Shown: piece by piece, positions 54,544 to 63,784 of the stretch
Layout: each line of letters starts with the position of its first letter
Position numbering within the stretch: the stretch's first letter is position 1
Assembly (NCBI RefSeq): GCF_040686855.1
Contig: NZ_JBFBOG010000001.1
Coordinates: 868,001 to 932,000 of the forward strand
DNA: 64,000 bases
Source: Leifsonia sp040686855
GTDB taxonomy: Bacteria; Actinomycetota; Actinomycetes; Actinomycetales; Microbacteriaceae
Direction: 5' to 3'
Notes under the pieces: generated by a model
The model's database searches: none
What the model was told of the DNA's origin: nothing
What the model saw: the letters and a program-made list of their open reading frames with translations, nothing else
Position numbers and translations under genes: made by a program

Positions 54544-55511
54544 GCACGGTGTCGGTCGCCGGAGTCGAGACGGAGCAGCGGAGCCCGGCGCCCGCGCCCA
54601 CCCCGCGTGGGCGCCGCACCCGCCGCAAGCGCGACAACCAGGGGCGCCTCGCCTTCTGGCTGCTGCTGCCCGCCGCGGTCGCGGTGTTCGGTGTGATCGT
54701 CTACCCGATCCTCCGCACCCTCCTCATCTCGTTCTTCGAGGTGAACTCGGCGCTGGCGACCGACACCCCGTTCGTCGGGCTGCAGAACTACGTCCACATC
54801 CTCACCGCGCCGGGCTTCTGGGCGGCGATGGGACGGACGCTGTACTTCACGCTCGTCTCCACCTCCCTGGAGCTCGTCTTCGGCCTGATCGTCGCCGGGC
54901 TCCTCAACGCGAAGCTGCGGGCGCGCTGGCTGTTCCGCGCGATCGTGATCATCCCGTGGGCGATCCCGACGATCGTCAACGCGGCGATGTGGAAGGGCAT
55001 CTTCAACGCGCAGTACGGGTCGCTGAACGCGCTCCTCACGCAGCTCGGCATCATCCACGAATACCAGGCGTGGCTCGGCGACCCGACGCTCGCGCTCAAC
55101 ATGGTCATCATCGCCGACGTCTGGAAGACGACCCCGCTCGTGGCGTTCTTCCTACTCGCCGGGCTGACGTCCATCCCGGACGAGCTGTACGAGGCGGCGA
55201 AGGTCGACCGCGCGAGCTGGCCTCGGATCTTCCGCTCCATCGTGCTGCCGATGCTCGTGCCGTCGATCTCCATCGTTCTGGTGCTGCGCACCGTCGAGGC
55301 GTTCAAGGTGTTCGACATCATCTACGCGATGACCCGCGGCGGCCCCGTCAACGGCACCCAGACGATCGCCTACTACGCCTACACCACCGCGTTCTCGGAC
55401 CAGAACTTCGGGATGGGCGCCGCCCTCTCGTACATCATCGTGCTGGTCATCCTGGTGCTGACCTTCGTCTACCTGCGCATGCTGCGCCGATCCGAGATGA
55501 GCCTGCTGTGA
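54540..55511 (+). CDS. Carbohydrate ABC transporter, permease 1
   Basis: 323 aa permease of the MalF/UgpA type with about six membrane helices (from residue 38 on) and a cytoplasmic N-terminal tail rich in Pro/Arg. The EAA loop is DELYEAAKVDRASWPRIF. It overlaps the genes on both sides by four bases. No ATPase gene is in the operon, so a shared MsiK-type ATPase elsewhere is probably used. Confidence 0.93.
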   Translation: MSTVSVAGVETEQRSPAPAPTPRGRRTRRKRDNQGRLAFWLLLPAAVAVFGVIVYPILRTLLISFFEVNSALATDTPFVGLQNYVHILTAPGFWAAMGRTLYFTLVSTSLELVFGLIVAGLLNAKLRARWLFRAIVIIPWAIPTIVNAAMWKGIFNAQYGSLNALLTQLGIIHEYQAWLGDPTLALNMVIIADVWKTTPLVAFFLLAGLTSIPDELYEAAKVDRASWPRIFRSIVLPMLVPSISIVLVLRTVEAFKVFDIIYAMTRGGPVNGTQTIAYYAYTTAFSDQNFGMGAALSYIIVLVILVLTFVYLRMLRRSEMSLL

Positions 55512-56356
55512 AGCGCACGACCCGCAACTCGATCCTCATCCACCTCGCGGCGTTCGTCGTCGCGATCGTCATCCTGCTGCCCTTCGGGTGGATGGTCGTC
55601 GCCAGCGTGACGCCGCAGCGCATCCTGATCTCGACGCCGCTGCAGTGGATCCCGGACACGCTCGACTGGAGCCGGTACGAGCTGATCTTCCGCGGCGGAG
55701 CGGAGAGCGTCGGCGCGACGTTCCGCGCGGCGCTCGCGAACACGACCATCGTCGCGGTCGGGACGGTCGCGGTGTCGATGATCGTCGGCATCCTCGGCGC
55801 GTACGCGTTCGCGCGGCTGCGGTTCCGGTTCCGTCAGGCGGTGCTCATCCTGTTCCTGGCGACGTACATGCTGCCGCAGATCGCGCTCCTCATTCCGCTC
55901 TACCTCATCCTCAACTCGCTGGGACTGCTGGACACGGTGGTCGGCCTGATCATCGTCGACTGCTCGCTCGTGGTGCCTTTCGTGCTGTGGATCCTCAGCA
56001 ACTACTTCCTGACGATCCCGGAGGAGTTGGAGGAGGCGGCGCGCATCGACGGCGCCTCGCGGCTCGGCGCGCTGTTCCGGGTCGTGCTGCCCGCCGCACG
56101 GCCGGGCATCTTCGCGGCGATCATGTTCGCGTTCCTCCTGGCGTGGGACGAGTTCATGTACGCGCTCATCTTCACCTCGTCGAACGCGGCGAAGACGCTG
56201 CCGGTCGCGATCAGCGAGTTCGCCGGCCGCTACACGACCGACTTCGGTCTCGTGGCCGCGGGCGGCATCATCGCAGCGCTCCCGCCGATCATCGTCGCCA
56301 TGATCTTCCAGCGCTACGTCGTCAGCGGCATGGCCGCCGGCGCTGTCAAGGGCTGA
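55508..56356 (+). CDS. Carbohydrate ABC transporter, permease 2
   Basis: 282 aa permease of the MalG/UgpE type with six membrane helices. The EAA loop is EELEEAARIDGASRLGALFRV. GTG start, overlapping the first permease's stop by four bases. It pairs with permease 1 to form the translocation channel. As with its partner, no ATPase gene is present nearby. Confidence 0.93.
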   Translation: MKRTTRNSILIHLAAFVVAIVILLPFGWMVVASVTPQRILISTPLQWIPDTLDWSRYELIFRGGAESVGATFRAALANTTIVAVGTVAVSMIVGILGAYAFARLRFRFRQAVLILFLATYMLPQIALLIPLYLILNSLGLLDTVVGLIIVDCSLVVPFVLWILSNYFLTIPEELEEAARIDGASRLGALFRVVLPAARPGIFAAIMFAFLLAWDEFMYALIFTSSNAAKTLPVAISEFAGRYTTDFGLVAAGGIIAALPPIIVAMIFQRYVVSGMAAGAVKG

Positions 56357-56396
56357 CCTCCTCCTCCCCTGCCACCGACCCTGTAAAGGACACTCC

Positions 56397-57428
56397 ATGG
56401 AACCCAAAGCCTCCTTCGTCGACGCCATGCGCGCCCAGCCCGAGAACCTGGCCACCGCCCGGGAGACGGTGCTGCGCGACCTCGCCGCCGCGGGCCTCTC
56501 CCGGTGGGGCGCGGATGACTCCGTCGCCGTGCTCGCGATGGGTGCGTCGCTGAACTCGGCGCACACCCTGGTCGCCGCCCTCGCCGCGGCCGGTCGCCCG
56601 GCGACGGCGTTCGTGGCGTCGGATGTCGCGGACGGTCTCGCCGTGGTGCGCGCCGACCGGTCGATCGTCGTGTCGGAGTCGGGCCGCAGTCCCGAGCCGC
56701 TGGCGGCCGCGCGCACGCTCGCCTCGGGGACGAGCGTCGGCATCAGCAACTTCCCCGAGCAGCCGATCAAGGACACGGTGGATGCGGTGCTCGGCCTGGG
56801 CGGCTTCCCCGACTCACCCGTCTACACGAGCGGATTCACCGCGACGATCCTGGCCTATGCGCTGCTGCTCGACTCGGTCGGCGCGCTGGATGCGGCGGAC
56901 GAGGCGGCGCGCATCCCGTCGCGGGCGGAGGAGGCGCTGCGCGACTACGCGTCTGTCGCCGAGACGGTCGGTCGTGTCCTCGCCGACGCGACGACGATCG
57001 ACGTTGTCGGTCGCGGAGGCTCGCTCACCGCCGCGTCCGAGCTGTCGCTCATGGTGCGCGAGGGACTGCGGACGCCGAGCACGGCCTTCGAGACCTTCCA
57101 GTACCTGCACGGGCCGATGGAGGTGCTGTCGTCCGACGACGCGCTCGTCGTGTTCGGGGACGGACGCGAGCTGAGCATCCCGTCGTCGGTGCTGGACGCG
57201 GGCGTGCGGGTCGTCCTGGTCACGTCGGCTTCTCCCGACTCCGTTCCGGGCGCGGGACACGACAACCTCACGATCGTCCCGCTCCCGGCCGGTCTCGGGA
57301 TCTTCGAGCGCGCGGTGGTCGAGACGGTCATCGGCCAGCTGGCGATCGCCGCGGCGATCCAGCACAAGCCGTACCCGCTGGAGGACTTCCTCTACCACCA
57401 GGACGACACCAAGCTGCCGGTGCGCTGA
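56397..57428 (+). CDS. SIS-domain protein (GlmS isomerase-like / deglycase-like)
   Basis: 343 aa with two SIS (sugar isomerase) domains: the first holds SESGRS (93-98), and the second begins near 185 with VVGRGGSLTAA. It resembles the isomerase half of GlmS and the FrlB/AgaS-type proteins that deaminate or deglycosylate amino-sugar phosphates. It ends the kinase-transporter operon, 40 bases after permease 2. The kinase plus this protein suggest an amino sugar or fructosamine as substrate; this is inferred. Confidence 0.87.
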   Translation: MEPKASFVDAMRAQPENLATARETVLRDLAAAGLSRWGADDSVAVLAMGASLNSAHTLVAALAAAGRPATAFVASDVADGLAVVRADRSIVVSESGRSPEPLAAARTLASGTSVGISNFPEQPIKDTVDAVLGLGGFPDSPVYTSGFTATILAYALLLDSVGALDAADEAARIPSRAEEALRDYASVAETVGRVLADATTIDVVGRGGSLTAASELSLMVREGLRTPSTAFETFQYLHGPMEVLSSDDALVVFGDGRELSIPSSVLDAGVRVVLVTSASPDSVPGAGHDNLTIVPLPAGLGIFERAVVETVIGQLAIAAAIQHKPYPLEDFLYHQDDTKLPVR

Positions 57429-57445
57429 GGCCCGGGACGCAACCA

Positions 57446-57481
57446 GCGACGGCCGTATCCCCGGTGGGGTGCGGCCGTCGC
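57446..57481. terminator. Hairpin between convergent SIS and ABC exporter genes
   Basis: Ten-base stem GCGACGGCCG (57446-57455) and CGGCCGTCGC (57472-57481) with a 16-base loop. It lies 18 bases after the SIS gene and 20 before the exporter permease's stop. No T run follows, so it may be a rho-aided or weak terminator. Confidence 0.6.
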
Positions 57482-57501
57482 CGGCTTCGGGGCTCTGCGT
57501 C

Positions 57502-58332
57502 TCAGGCGTCGCGGCGACGAGCGACCTGGAGACCGCCGAAGAACGACAGGGATACCCAGCCGAGGACGACCAGCAGGCTCTGCCACTCGACGAGCTGACC
57601 GTTGCCCGTCCCGATCACGCCGCCGGACGCCGGGCTGAGCAGATAGGACACAACGGCCGTGACGGTCTCGGACCGGGTCACCGCGGCGATGATCTGCATG
57701 GTGACGGTCAGGACGAACAGCACTCCGACGGAGATCGACAGTGCACCCGCAGACGCCCGCACCATCGTGCCGACACCAAGAGCGAACACGGCGGTCAGGC
57801 CGAGGACGGCTCCGGTCCCGAGGACCGACCAGAGCAGGATCGCGGGCTCGCCGAATGTGATCGACGCACCGCTTCCCATCAGGATCGGCAGGCATGCGAA
57901 CCACGACACTCCGGCGCTCACCACGCCGATGCCGAAGCCCCAGAGTCCGACGACGACCGCCTTGCCCGCGAGGAGCAGGGCCCGTGTGGGAACGGCCGCG
58001 AACGAGGACCTGATCAGTCCCGTCGCGTATTCGGAGGTGATCGCGAGGGTTCCCAGGACGACGATGATGAGCTGGGAGAACAGGACCCCGCCGCCCGCGG
58101 CATGCGCGACCAGCAGGGCGCCCTTGTCGCCCCGGCTCTGTGCGATGTCCTCGGCGCCGAAGCTGCCCGCGAGCAGCACGGAGAGGAGCAGCGTCACCGG
58201 GAGGATCGATACGGTCACCCACCACGTCGACCGCAGCGAGAGCAGCTTGACCCACTCGCCGATGAGGATGCCCGCGAAGCTGACCCTGCTGCGCTCGAGC
58301 TCGCCGGACATCCTGGTGGTCGTCACGCTCAT
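57502..58332 (-). CDS. ABC-2 type exporter, permease
   Basis: 276 aa with about six membrane helices and the ABC-2 layout (YATGLIRSSFAAVPTRALLLAGK near the second helix). It would form a channel with the ATPase whose gene overlaps it by four bases. The ATG at 58332 is inside the ATGA overlap. Substrate unknown; small such exporters often move lipids, peptides or drugs. Confidence 0.88.
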   Translation of the reverse strand: MSVTTTRMSGELERSRVSFAGILIGEWVKLLSLRSTWWVTVSILPVTLLLSVLLAGSFGAEDIAQSRGDKGALLVAHAAGGGVLFSQLIIVVLGTLAITSEYATGLIRSSFAAVPTRALLLAGKAVVVGLWGFGIGVVSAGVSWFACLPILMGSGASITFGEPAILLWSVLGTGAVLGLTAVFALGVGTMVRASAGALSISVGVLFVLTVTMQIIAAVTRSETVTAVVSYLLSPASGGVIGTGNGQLVEWQSLLVVLGWVSLSFFGGLQVARRRDA

Positions 58333-59237
58333 CGGGCACCCCCAGTGCGGTACTCCAGGGCGTCCTGCGTCAGGTCGAGGTAGGCCTGCTCGAGCGACGC
58401 GGTGACCGTCGCCAGCTCGTAGAGCGGGATGCCGGCGGCGGCCGCCGCCTCGCCGATCACCTCCGCCCGCAGGCCCCGGATCTCGACGGTGTCGTTGCCG
58501 AGGTTGGCGATGGACACATCCGGCCCGGTCACCGCCGTGGCCAGCACCCCCACGCGCGGGCTGCGCACGCGGACGGCGTCGCCCGACGCGCCGAGGAGCT
58601 GGTCGATGGGGGCGTCGGCCAGCACCCGGCCCTTCCCGAGGACGATGAGGTGATCCGCCGTCTGCGACATCTCGCTCATCAGATGCGACGAGAGGAAGAT
58701 GGTGCGGCCCTCGGCGGCCAGCGCTCGCGTGAACTCCCGCACCCAGCGCACCCCCTCGGGGTCGAGCCCGTTCACCGGCTCGTCGAGGATGAGGACCCCC
58801 GGGTCTCCGAGCATCGCGGCGGCGATGCCGAGTCGCTGGCCCATCCCGAGGGAGAACCCGCCGACGCGCTTGTCGGCCACCGACTCGAGCCCCGCCATGC
58901 CGATGACCTCGTCGACCCGACTGCGAGGGATACGGTTCGTCGCCGCCAGCGCGCGCAGGTGGTTCCTGGCGCTGCGCCCCGGGTGCGCGGCCTTCGCGTC
59001 GAGCAGGGCGCCGACGGTGCGCAGCGGAGCGCGGAGGTCTGCGTACGCGGTGCCGCCGATGAGCGCCGAACCGGAGCTCGGCCGGTCGAAGCCCATGATC
59101 ATGCGCATCGTGGTGGACTTGCCCGCGCCGTTCGGCCCGAGGAAGCCGGTGACGCGGCCGGGCTCGATGACGGCGGAGACGTCGTCCACCGCCCGCCGCT
59201 CCCCGAAGCGTTTCGACAGTCGTTCCAGAGTGATCAC
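58329..59237 (-). CDS. ABC-2 type exporter, ATPase
   Basis: 302 aa nucleotide-binding protein. Walker A is GPNGAGKS, signature FSLGMGQR, Walker B VLILDEPVNGLDP, switch His in LSSHLMSEM. The extra C-terminal part (220-302) is typical of drug- or antibiotic-export ATPases. GTG start with AGGGAAGGG before it. It heads a two-gene operon with the permease. Confidence 0.95.
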   Translation of the reverse strand: MITLERLSKRFGERRAVDDVSAVIEPGRVTGFLGPNGAGKSTTMRMIMGFDRPSSGSALIGGTAYADLRAPLRTVGALLDAKAAHPGRSARNHLRALAATNRIPRSRVDEVIGMAGLESVADKRVGGFSLGMGQRLGIAAAMLGDPGVLILDEPVNGLDPEGVRWVREFTRALAAEGRTIFLSSHLMSEMSQTADHLIVLGKGRVLADAPIDQLLGASGDAVRVRSPRVGVLATAVTGPDVSIANLGNDTVEIRGLRAEVIGEAAAAAGIPLYELATVTASLEQAYLDLTQDALEYRTGGAR

Positions 59238-59402
59238 GGTGCCCTTCCCTCATGCGTCGACCGGAGGGCGGCTGGATGGAACCTCCCTGCCTATGAAGAC
59301 GAGGGAGAGGGCGGATGATGACGCGGTACAGCAGAGCGGGGCGGCGCGCAAGGGTCATGCCCCTTCGTTGACGAGCCGACCGAAGCGGAGTCCTATGGGA
59401 AC

Positions 59403-59561
59403 ATGATTGCTCTCATCGTGATTCTGCTCGTGATCTGGGCGGTGCTCGCCATCCTGGGCTTCGCCATCAAGGGGCTCCTCTGGCTGGCCATCCTCGGATT
59501 GGTGTTCTTCGTGATTACCGCCATCGTCGGCTGGATGCGACGGGGCGCGAACCGCACCTGA
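59403..59561 (+). CDS. Small hydrophobic membrane peptide
   Basis: 52 aa with two hydrophobic stretches joined by a Gly/Lys turn (residues 2-21 and 25-44) and a basic tail MRRGANRT. It starts ATG with GGAG 15 bases upstream and GGGAA closer. Codon usage fits the genome. Similar short hydrophobic proteins are common in actinobacteria, but their role is unknown. It lies between the exporter and the acidic small protein genes. Confidence 0.6.
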   Translation: MIALIVILLVIWAVLAILGFAIKGLLWLAILGLVFFVITAIVGWMRRGANRT

Positions 59562-59631
59562 CCGACACGCACGCAGACAGACCAGCGGCGGTCGCGCGAA
59601 CGCGCGGCCGCCGCTTCGTCGCGTCAGCGGG

Positions 59632-59907
59632 TCACGGCTGCTCTTCGTCGGCGAGAGCGTCGTTCTGCAATGTGTCGGCCGTCTCGTCGTCGGCGAGCAG
59701 GTCGTCGTCGGCGTCGTCGAGCACGCCGCCCTCCGGGGCCTGACCGGCCGCGGTCGGCTGGTCGTGGGTCGGGGTGTCGGTCGGTGCGGGCGCGCCCTGG
59801 GGGGCTTCGGGCCGGGTGGCATCGCTGGACGGGGTCAGTTGATCGTCGGTCATGACACCACCCAGCGCCTCGCGCGCCGCCGCGTCAAGGGGATGACGGT
59901 TGGACAT
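59632..59907 (-). CDS. Small acidic, disordered-looking protein
   Basis: 91 aa rich in Asp, Glu, Ala, Pro and Thr with almost no hydrophobic core; the middle is TPTHDQPTAAGQ and the end is a run of acidic residues (DDADDDLLADDET). No known family. ATG at 59907 is preferred to one 10 codons upstream, which overlaps the spacer to the aldo-keto reductase gene. The two genes are divergent, 28 bases apart. A role in stress or binding cannot be judged. Confidence 0.5.
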   Translation of the reverse strand: MSNRHPLDAAAREALGGVMTDDQLTPSSDATRPEAPQGAPAPTDTPTHDQPTAAGQAPEGGVLDDADDDLLADDETADTLQNDALADEEQP

Positions 59908-59935
59908 CGCCGCCGACCAGGACGAATGTTGGACC

Positions 59936-60973
59936 ATGACCTACGTTGCGAACCCGTCCCGCTATGACGACATGATCTACCGCCGCACCGGCCGGAGCGG
60001 TCTCGACCTGCCCGCGCTCTCGCTTGGCCTCTGGCACAACTTCGGCGACGACCGCCCGTTCGAGACGCAGCGCGCGATCGTGCGCCGGGCGTTCGACCTC
60101 GGCATCACCCACTTCGACCTGGCCAACAACTACGGTCCGCCCTACGGCTCGGCCGAGATCAACTTCGGCCGCATCCTGAACGAGGACCTGCGGCCGTACC
60201 GCGACGAGCTCATCGTGTCGAGCAAGGCCGGCTGGGACATGTGGCCCGGCCCGTACGGCCAGGGCGGCGGCAGTCGCAAGTACATGCTCGCCAGCCTGGA
60301 CCAGTCGCTGCAGCGGCTCGGGCTCGACTACGTCGACATCTTCTACTCGCACCGCCCCGACCCGTCGACGCCGCTCGAGGAGACCATGCAGGCGCTCGAC
60401 ACCGCCGTGCGATCCGGCAAGGCGCTCTACGTCGGCATCTCGTCCTACGGCGCCGAGGAGACCCGTCGCGCCGCGGCGATCCTGCGCGACCTGGGTACCC
60501 CCCTGCTCATCCACCAGCCGTCCTATTCGATGCTCAACCGGTGGATCGAGAACGAAGGGCTGCTCGACGCGGCCGATGAGCTCGGGATCGGCGTGATCGG
60601 GTTCACCGCTCTCGCCCAGGGCATGCTCACGAACAAGTACCTGAACGGCATCCCGGAGGGGTCGCGGGCGAGCGCCGGGGACTCGTTCGACGCCGACTGG
60701 CTCACCGACGAGGCCGTCGACCGCCTGCGCGCCCTCGACGAGCTCGCGCAGGGCCGTGGACAGTCGCTCGCGCAGATGGCGCTCGCCTGGGCTCTGCGCG
60801 ACGACCGCGTCACCTCGCTCGTCATCGGCGCCAGCCGGGTCGAGCAGCTGGAGCAGAACGTCGCAGCCCTCGGCAACCTGGACTTCACCCCCGACGAGCT
60901 CGCCGCCATCGACGAGTACGCCGTGGAGGCGGGCGTCGACCTGTGGGCCGGAGCGCGCCGGGGCGAGGTCTAG
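59936..60973 (+). CDS. Aldo/keto reductase (YghZ/AKR14 type)
   Basis: 345 aa NADPH-dependent reductase. The catalytic tetrad lies in DLANNYG (Asp and Tyr), SSKAG (Lys) and YSHRPD (His), and the cofactor segment is VIGASRVEQLEQN. The FNLNNEYG-type spacing and the length match the L-glyceraldehyde-3-phosphate reductase branch, AKR14. ATG at 59936. It stands alone with a short gap to the divergent acidic protein gene and a hairpin downstream at 61106. Confidence 0.92.
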   Translation: MTYVANPSRYDDMIYRRTGRSGLDLPALSLGLWHNFGDDRPFETQRAIVRRAFDLGITHFDLANNYGPPYGSAEINFGRILNEDLRPYRDELIVSSKAGWDMWPGPYGQGGGSRKYMLASLDQSLQRLGLDYVDIFYSHRPDPSTPLEETMQALDTAVRSGKALYVGISSYGAEETRRAAAILRDLGTPLLIHQPSYSMLNRWIENEGLLDAADELGIGVIGFTALAQGMLTNKYLNGIPEGSRASAGDSFDADWLTDEAVDRLRALDELAQGRGQSLAQMALAWALRDDRVTSLVIGASRVEQLEQNVAALGNLDFTPDELAAIDEYAVEAGVDLWAGARRGEV

Positions 60974-61282
60974 GCGCCTGGCCTAGCACGCAGACGCAGG
61001 ATCGTCATCCCCTGCTGGGTCCGCGGAGCGTCGCCTACCGTCCGCGAAGCGCTGGATGCGTCGAGGTGGAATTCGAGCGCCCGGCTTGCCGGCGTGTGTG
61101 AGGGAGGATCCCGGGCCGCCGCCCGAGCAGCGCGGCCCGGGATCCAGCCCGGCACGCGCCGTGCGACGACGACGGGAAGCCGGAGGGGCGGATGTGAGTT
61201 TCCGTAGTGCTCGCCCACGCGTCGCCCAGGGTTGTCTGGTTGTCTCTATGGTGTTCCCGTCCGACGCCTAGAAGCTGTTGAT
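60974..61282. other. Intergenic region with a long GC-rich inverted repeat
   Basis: 309 bases with no supported gene. It contains a perfect 14-base inverted repeat (61106-61119 and 61132-61145), likely to slow or end transcription from the aldo-keto reductase gene. A promoter for the downstream glycosyltransferase must lie after it; a GTTGAT-then-ATG run at 61277-61285 is simply the start region. Confidence 0.55.
61106..61145. terminator. 14-bp GC-rich inverted repeat
   Basis: GGATCCCGGGCCGC and GCGGCCCGGGATCC, perfect arms with a 12-base loop. It lies 133 bases after the aldo-keto reductase stop. No T run follows, so it is not a classic intrinsic terminator; it may act as a barrier or stabiliser of the mRNA end. 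Confidence 0.5.
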
Positions 61283-62851
61283 ATGACCGTCCTCGTCGAA
61301 CCGGACATCCGGGCAGGCCAGGCGCTGCGCGCCGTACGGCCGTGGACGATCGCGGTCTCGTTCGGCCTGGTCGCGACCGCCCTCTGCGCGGCCTTCAGCT
61401 GGGTGCCGTCGCTCTGGGGCGACGAGGCGGCGACCCTGCTGTCCGCGAAACGGCCGGTCGGCAGCCTGTTCGGGATGCTGTCGCACGTCGACGCGGTGCA
61501 CGGGCTCTACTACCTCCTCATGCACGGGTGGATCCGGCTGGCGGGCGAGAGCCCGTTCGCTCTACGCCTCCCGAGCGCCGTCGCGGTCGGCGCCGCCGTG
61601 GCCGCCGTCACGCTGCTCGCCGGGCGACGGGGCGGCGCGCGGGCGGCCGTCGTCGCCGGGATCGTTGCCTGCGTCCTCCCCCGGCTCACGTACGCGGGCG
61701 AGGAGGCCCGCTCCTACGCCTTCACGGCGGCGGCGGCCGCCTGGCTCACGCTGCTGCTGCTCTGGCTCATCGACGGCGGCGGCCGTCGCGTCCCCCCGGC
61801 GACCCGGCGCGCGGCGTGGACGCTATACGCGTTCGGCATGGCCGTCTCGTCGTACCTCTTCCTCTATGTCATCACGCTGCTGGTCGCGCACGCGGTCATC
61901 CTGCTGGCGACCCGTGCGTCCCGCTCGACCCTGCGGACGTGGGCGATCTGCGCCGCCGCCTGCGTCGTCGCCCTGATCCCGGTCGCCACCGTCGCCTACC
62001 TCGAGCGGAATCAGATCGCGTACCTGAACTCGTCGCCGGACGACCCGGCCATCTGGTACTACTTCCTCTGGTTCGGGATGCCCTGGGTCGCCATCGCGGC
62101 GTGGGCCCTGATCGCGATCGGCCTCTGGCCGGCGTGGCGGTCGTGGCGACTGCGCCGCGCCCGGATGGTGCCCGCCGGACCGCGTGCCGCGTCCACCCGC
62201 CTCGTCGCCGCGTCCTGGCTGTTCCTGCCGACCGGCCTCATGCTGCTCGTGAACCTCGCGTACCCGATGTACACCGGCCGCTACTCCACGTTCGCCGCTC
62301 CCGCCGCGGCTCTGCTCGTGACCGAGGGCATCCTCGTGCTGGGCCGGATGCTCGGAGGCGACACGCGCAGGACCGTGTCGGCCACCGCAGGCGCGACCCT
62401 CGTCTTCGTGGCACTGTGCGCCCCGGTCTACGTGCTGCAGCGGGGGCCGTACGCCAAGAACGACAGCGACTGGGCCGAGGTCAGCGCGGTGATGGCCGCC
62501 AACGCCGGACCGGGGGACGCGGTCGTCTACGACCAGTCCGCCAAGCCCTCGCAGCGTCCCCGCCTCGCGATGCGCACGTATCCAGCGGGATTCGCGGGCC
62601 TCAAGGACCCGACCCTCCGCACTCCCTATTACCGCAACGACTGGTGGGGCGACACCGCGTACTCGGTGCGGCAGGCCGCCGAACGCGGGCGATTCGACGG
62701 GGTCGAGCGTGTCTGGGTGATCGAGAATATCGACCTCGAGACCGGACAGCAGGACACGTGGGGGATCGACCAGCTCCGCGCCATCGGCTTCGGCGAGACC
62801 GGCCGCGTGATCGACACGCACCGGAGCGTCATCATCGAGCTGACCCGCTAG
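61283..62851 (+). CDS. GT-C glycosyltransferase (PMT/ArnT-like, family 39/83)
   Basis: 522 aa integral membrane glycosyltransferase that would move a sugar from a polyprenyl-phosphate carrier to a lipid, protein or wall acceptor. About ten to twelve helices; the first outer loop has WGDEAAT with the likely catalytic Asp 47, and the second has the basic EEARSYAF segment. A C-terminal outer domain (about 390-522) follows. ATG start. Its stop overlaps the convergent SRAP gene by four bases. The acceptor is unknown. Confidence 0.85.
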   Translation: MTVLVEPDIRAGQALRAVRPWTIAVSFGLVATALCAAFSWVPSLWGDEAATLLSAKRPVGSLFGMLSHVDAVHGLYYLLMHGWIRLAGESPFALRLPSAVAVGAAVAAVTLLAGRRGGARAAVVAGIVACVLPRLTYAGEEARSYAFTAAAAAWLTLLLLWLIDGGGRRVPPATRRAAWTLYAFGMAVSSYLFLYVITLLVAHAVILLATRASRSTLRTWAICAAACVVALIPVATVAYLERNQIAYLNSSPDDPAIWYYFLWFGMPWVAIAAWALIAIGLWPAWRSWRLRRARMVPAGPRAASTRLVAASWLFLPTGLMLLVNLAYPMYTGRYSTFAAPAAALLVTEGILVLGRMLGGDTRRTVSATAGATLVFVALCAPVYVLQRGPYAKNDSDWAEVSAVMAANAGPGDAVVYDQSAKPSQRPRLAMRTYPAGFAGLKDPTLRTPYYRNDWWGDTAYSVRQAAERGRFDGVERVWVIENIDLETGQQDTWGIDQLRAIGFGETGRVIDTHRSVIIELTR

Positions 62852-63567
62852 GTCAGCGCGACCGGCTCGATCAGCTGCGGCCCGTCATCGCTGGTCTTGA
62901 ACGGTCTCACCTGGTCGAACCGCAGCGCCGACGCCTCCGCGACGCCCGCTCGCACCGCCTCGTCGACGAGCGCCTGGTCGCCGACGATCGAGGGGTCGAT
63001 CCAGTGCTGCCACATCTCCTCGGGCAGGATGACCGGGTTGCGGTCGTGGATGTCCGCCAGCGTCTGCACCGCATCCGACGTGAGGATGGTGGCCGTCAGC
63101 ACCCAGCGATCCGGGTCGTCCTCTGCCTTGCTCTTGTCGCGCCACCACGAGTAGAGACCGGCGAAGCCCATCAGGCGGTCCTCCGGGTAGCGGATGAAGA
63201 ACGGCGTCTTGCTTCCCTTCGGTCCCTGCCACTCGTAGTACCCGCGGGCGAGGACGATCGCGCGGTGCGACTGGACGGGCTTGCGCCAGGTGGACTTGTC
63301 GGCGATCTCCTCCGCCCGGGCGTTGAACGTCGGGAACTTGAGCTTCAGGGTGTCCGACCACGAGGGCACGAGCGACCAATGCGCCCGTTCGAAGCGCAGC
63401 TCGCGGGTCTTCGCCGAGTCGATGAGGACGGGGATGTCGTCCGTGGGCGCGATGTTGTAGTCGGCCTCCCAATCAGCCGTCCACTCGTCGGGACGGCGCC
63501 CCGTCGCCTCAACGAACTCGGTGATCTCGGCGTTGACCTTGTCGTCCATCGCGAACCTGCCGCACAT
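62848..63567 (-). CDS. SRAP-domain abasic-site DNA-protein crosslinker (YedK/HMCES-like)
   Basis: 239 aa protein that forms a covalent thiazolidine bond with abasic sites in single-stranded DNA to shield them. The catalytic Cys is residue 2 (MCGRF), so the ATG at 63567 is right and the in-frame upstream ATG would be wrong because processing must expose Cys 2. Other active-site residues lie in YNIAPT (Asn 38), FNARAE and GYYEWQG (Glu). It is convergent with the glycosyltransferase gene. Confidence 0.95.
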   Translation of the reverse strand: MCGRFAMDDKVNAEITEFVEATGRRPDEWTADWEADYNIAPTDDIPVLIDSAKTRELRFERAHWSLVPSWSDTLKLKFPTFNARAEEIADKSTWRKPVQSHRAIVLARGYYEWQGPKGSKTPFFIRYPEDRLMGFAGLYSWWRDKSKAEDDPDRWVLTATILTSDAVQTLADIHDRNPVILPEEMWQHWIDPSIVGDQALVDEAVRAGVAEASALRFDQVRPFKTSDDGPQLIEPVALT

Positions 63568-63784
63568 ATCGCCAGCATAGGCCCGGCCTTCGGCAGCGGG
63601 TCGGGTGGCCGTGATGCGAAAATGAGCATCACTCACCCCCCAAAAACGGGTGTCGTGAGACTGAGAAAACGATGTATTCTCACTTTTGTGAATCAGTGAG
63701 GAACAGTCACTTTACGGTACTTGAACTCGACAGATCCACGCCACCCGAAAAAAGCGCACCAACCCGACCCGTAGGTGACCAAAC
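63568..63784. promoter_or_regulatory. AT-rich divergent promoter region with nested repeats
   Basis: 217 bases with a more AT-rich core. TATTCT (63675-63680) is a possible plus-strand -10. Small inverted repeats are TCAC-TTTT-GTGA (63680-63691) and AGTGA-7-TCACT (63695-63711). It must hold the promoter of the SRAP gene and probably one for the plus-strand genes at the window end. Confidence 0.5.
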
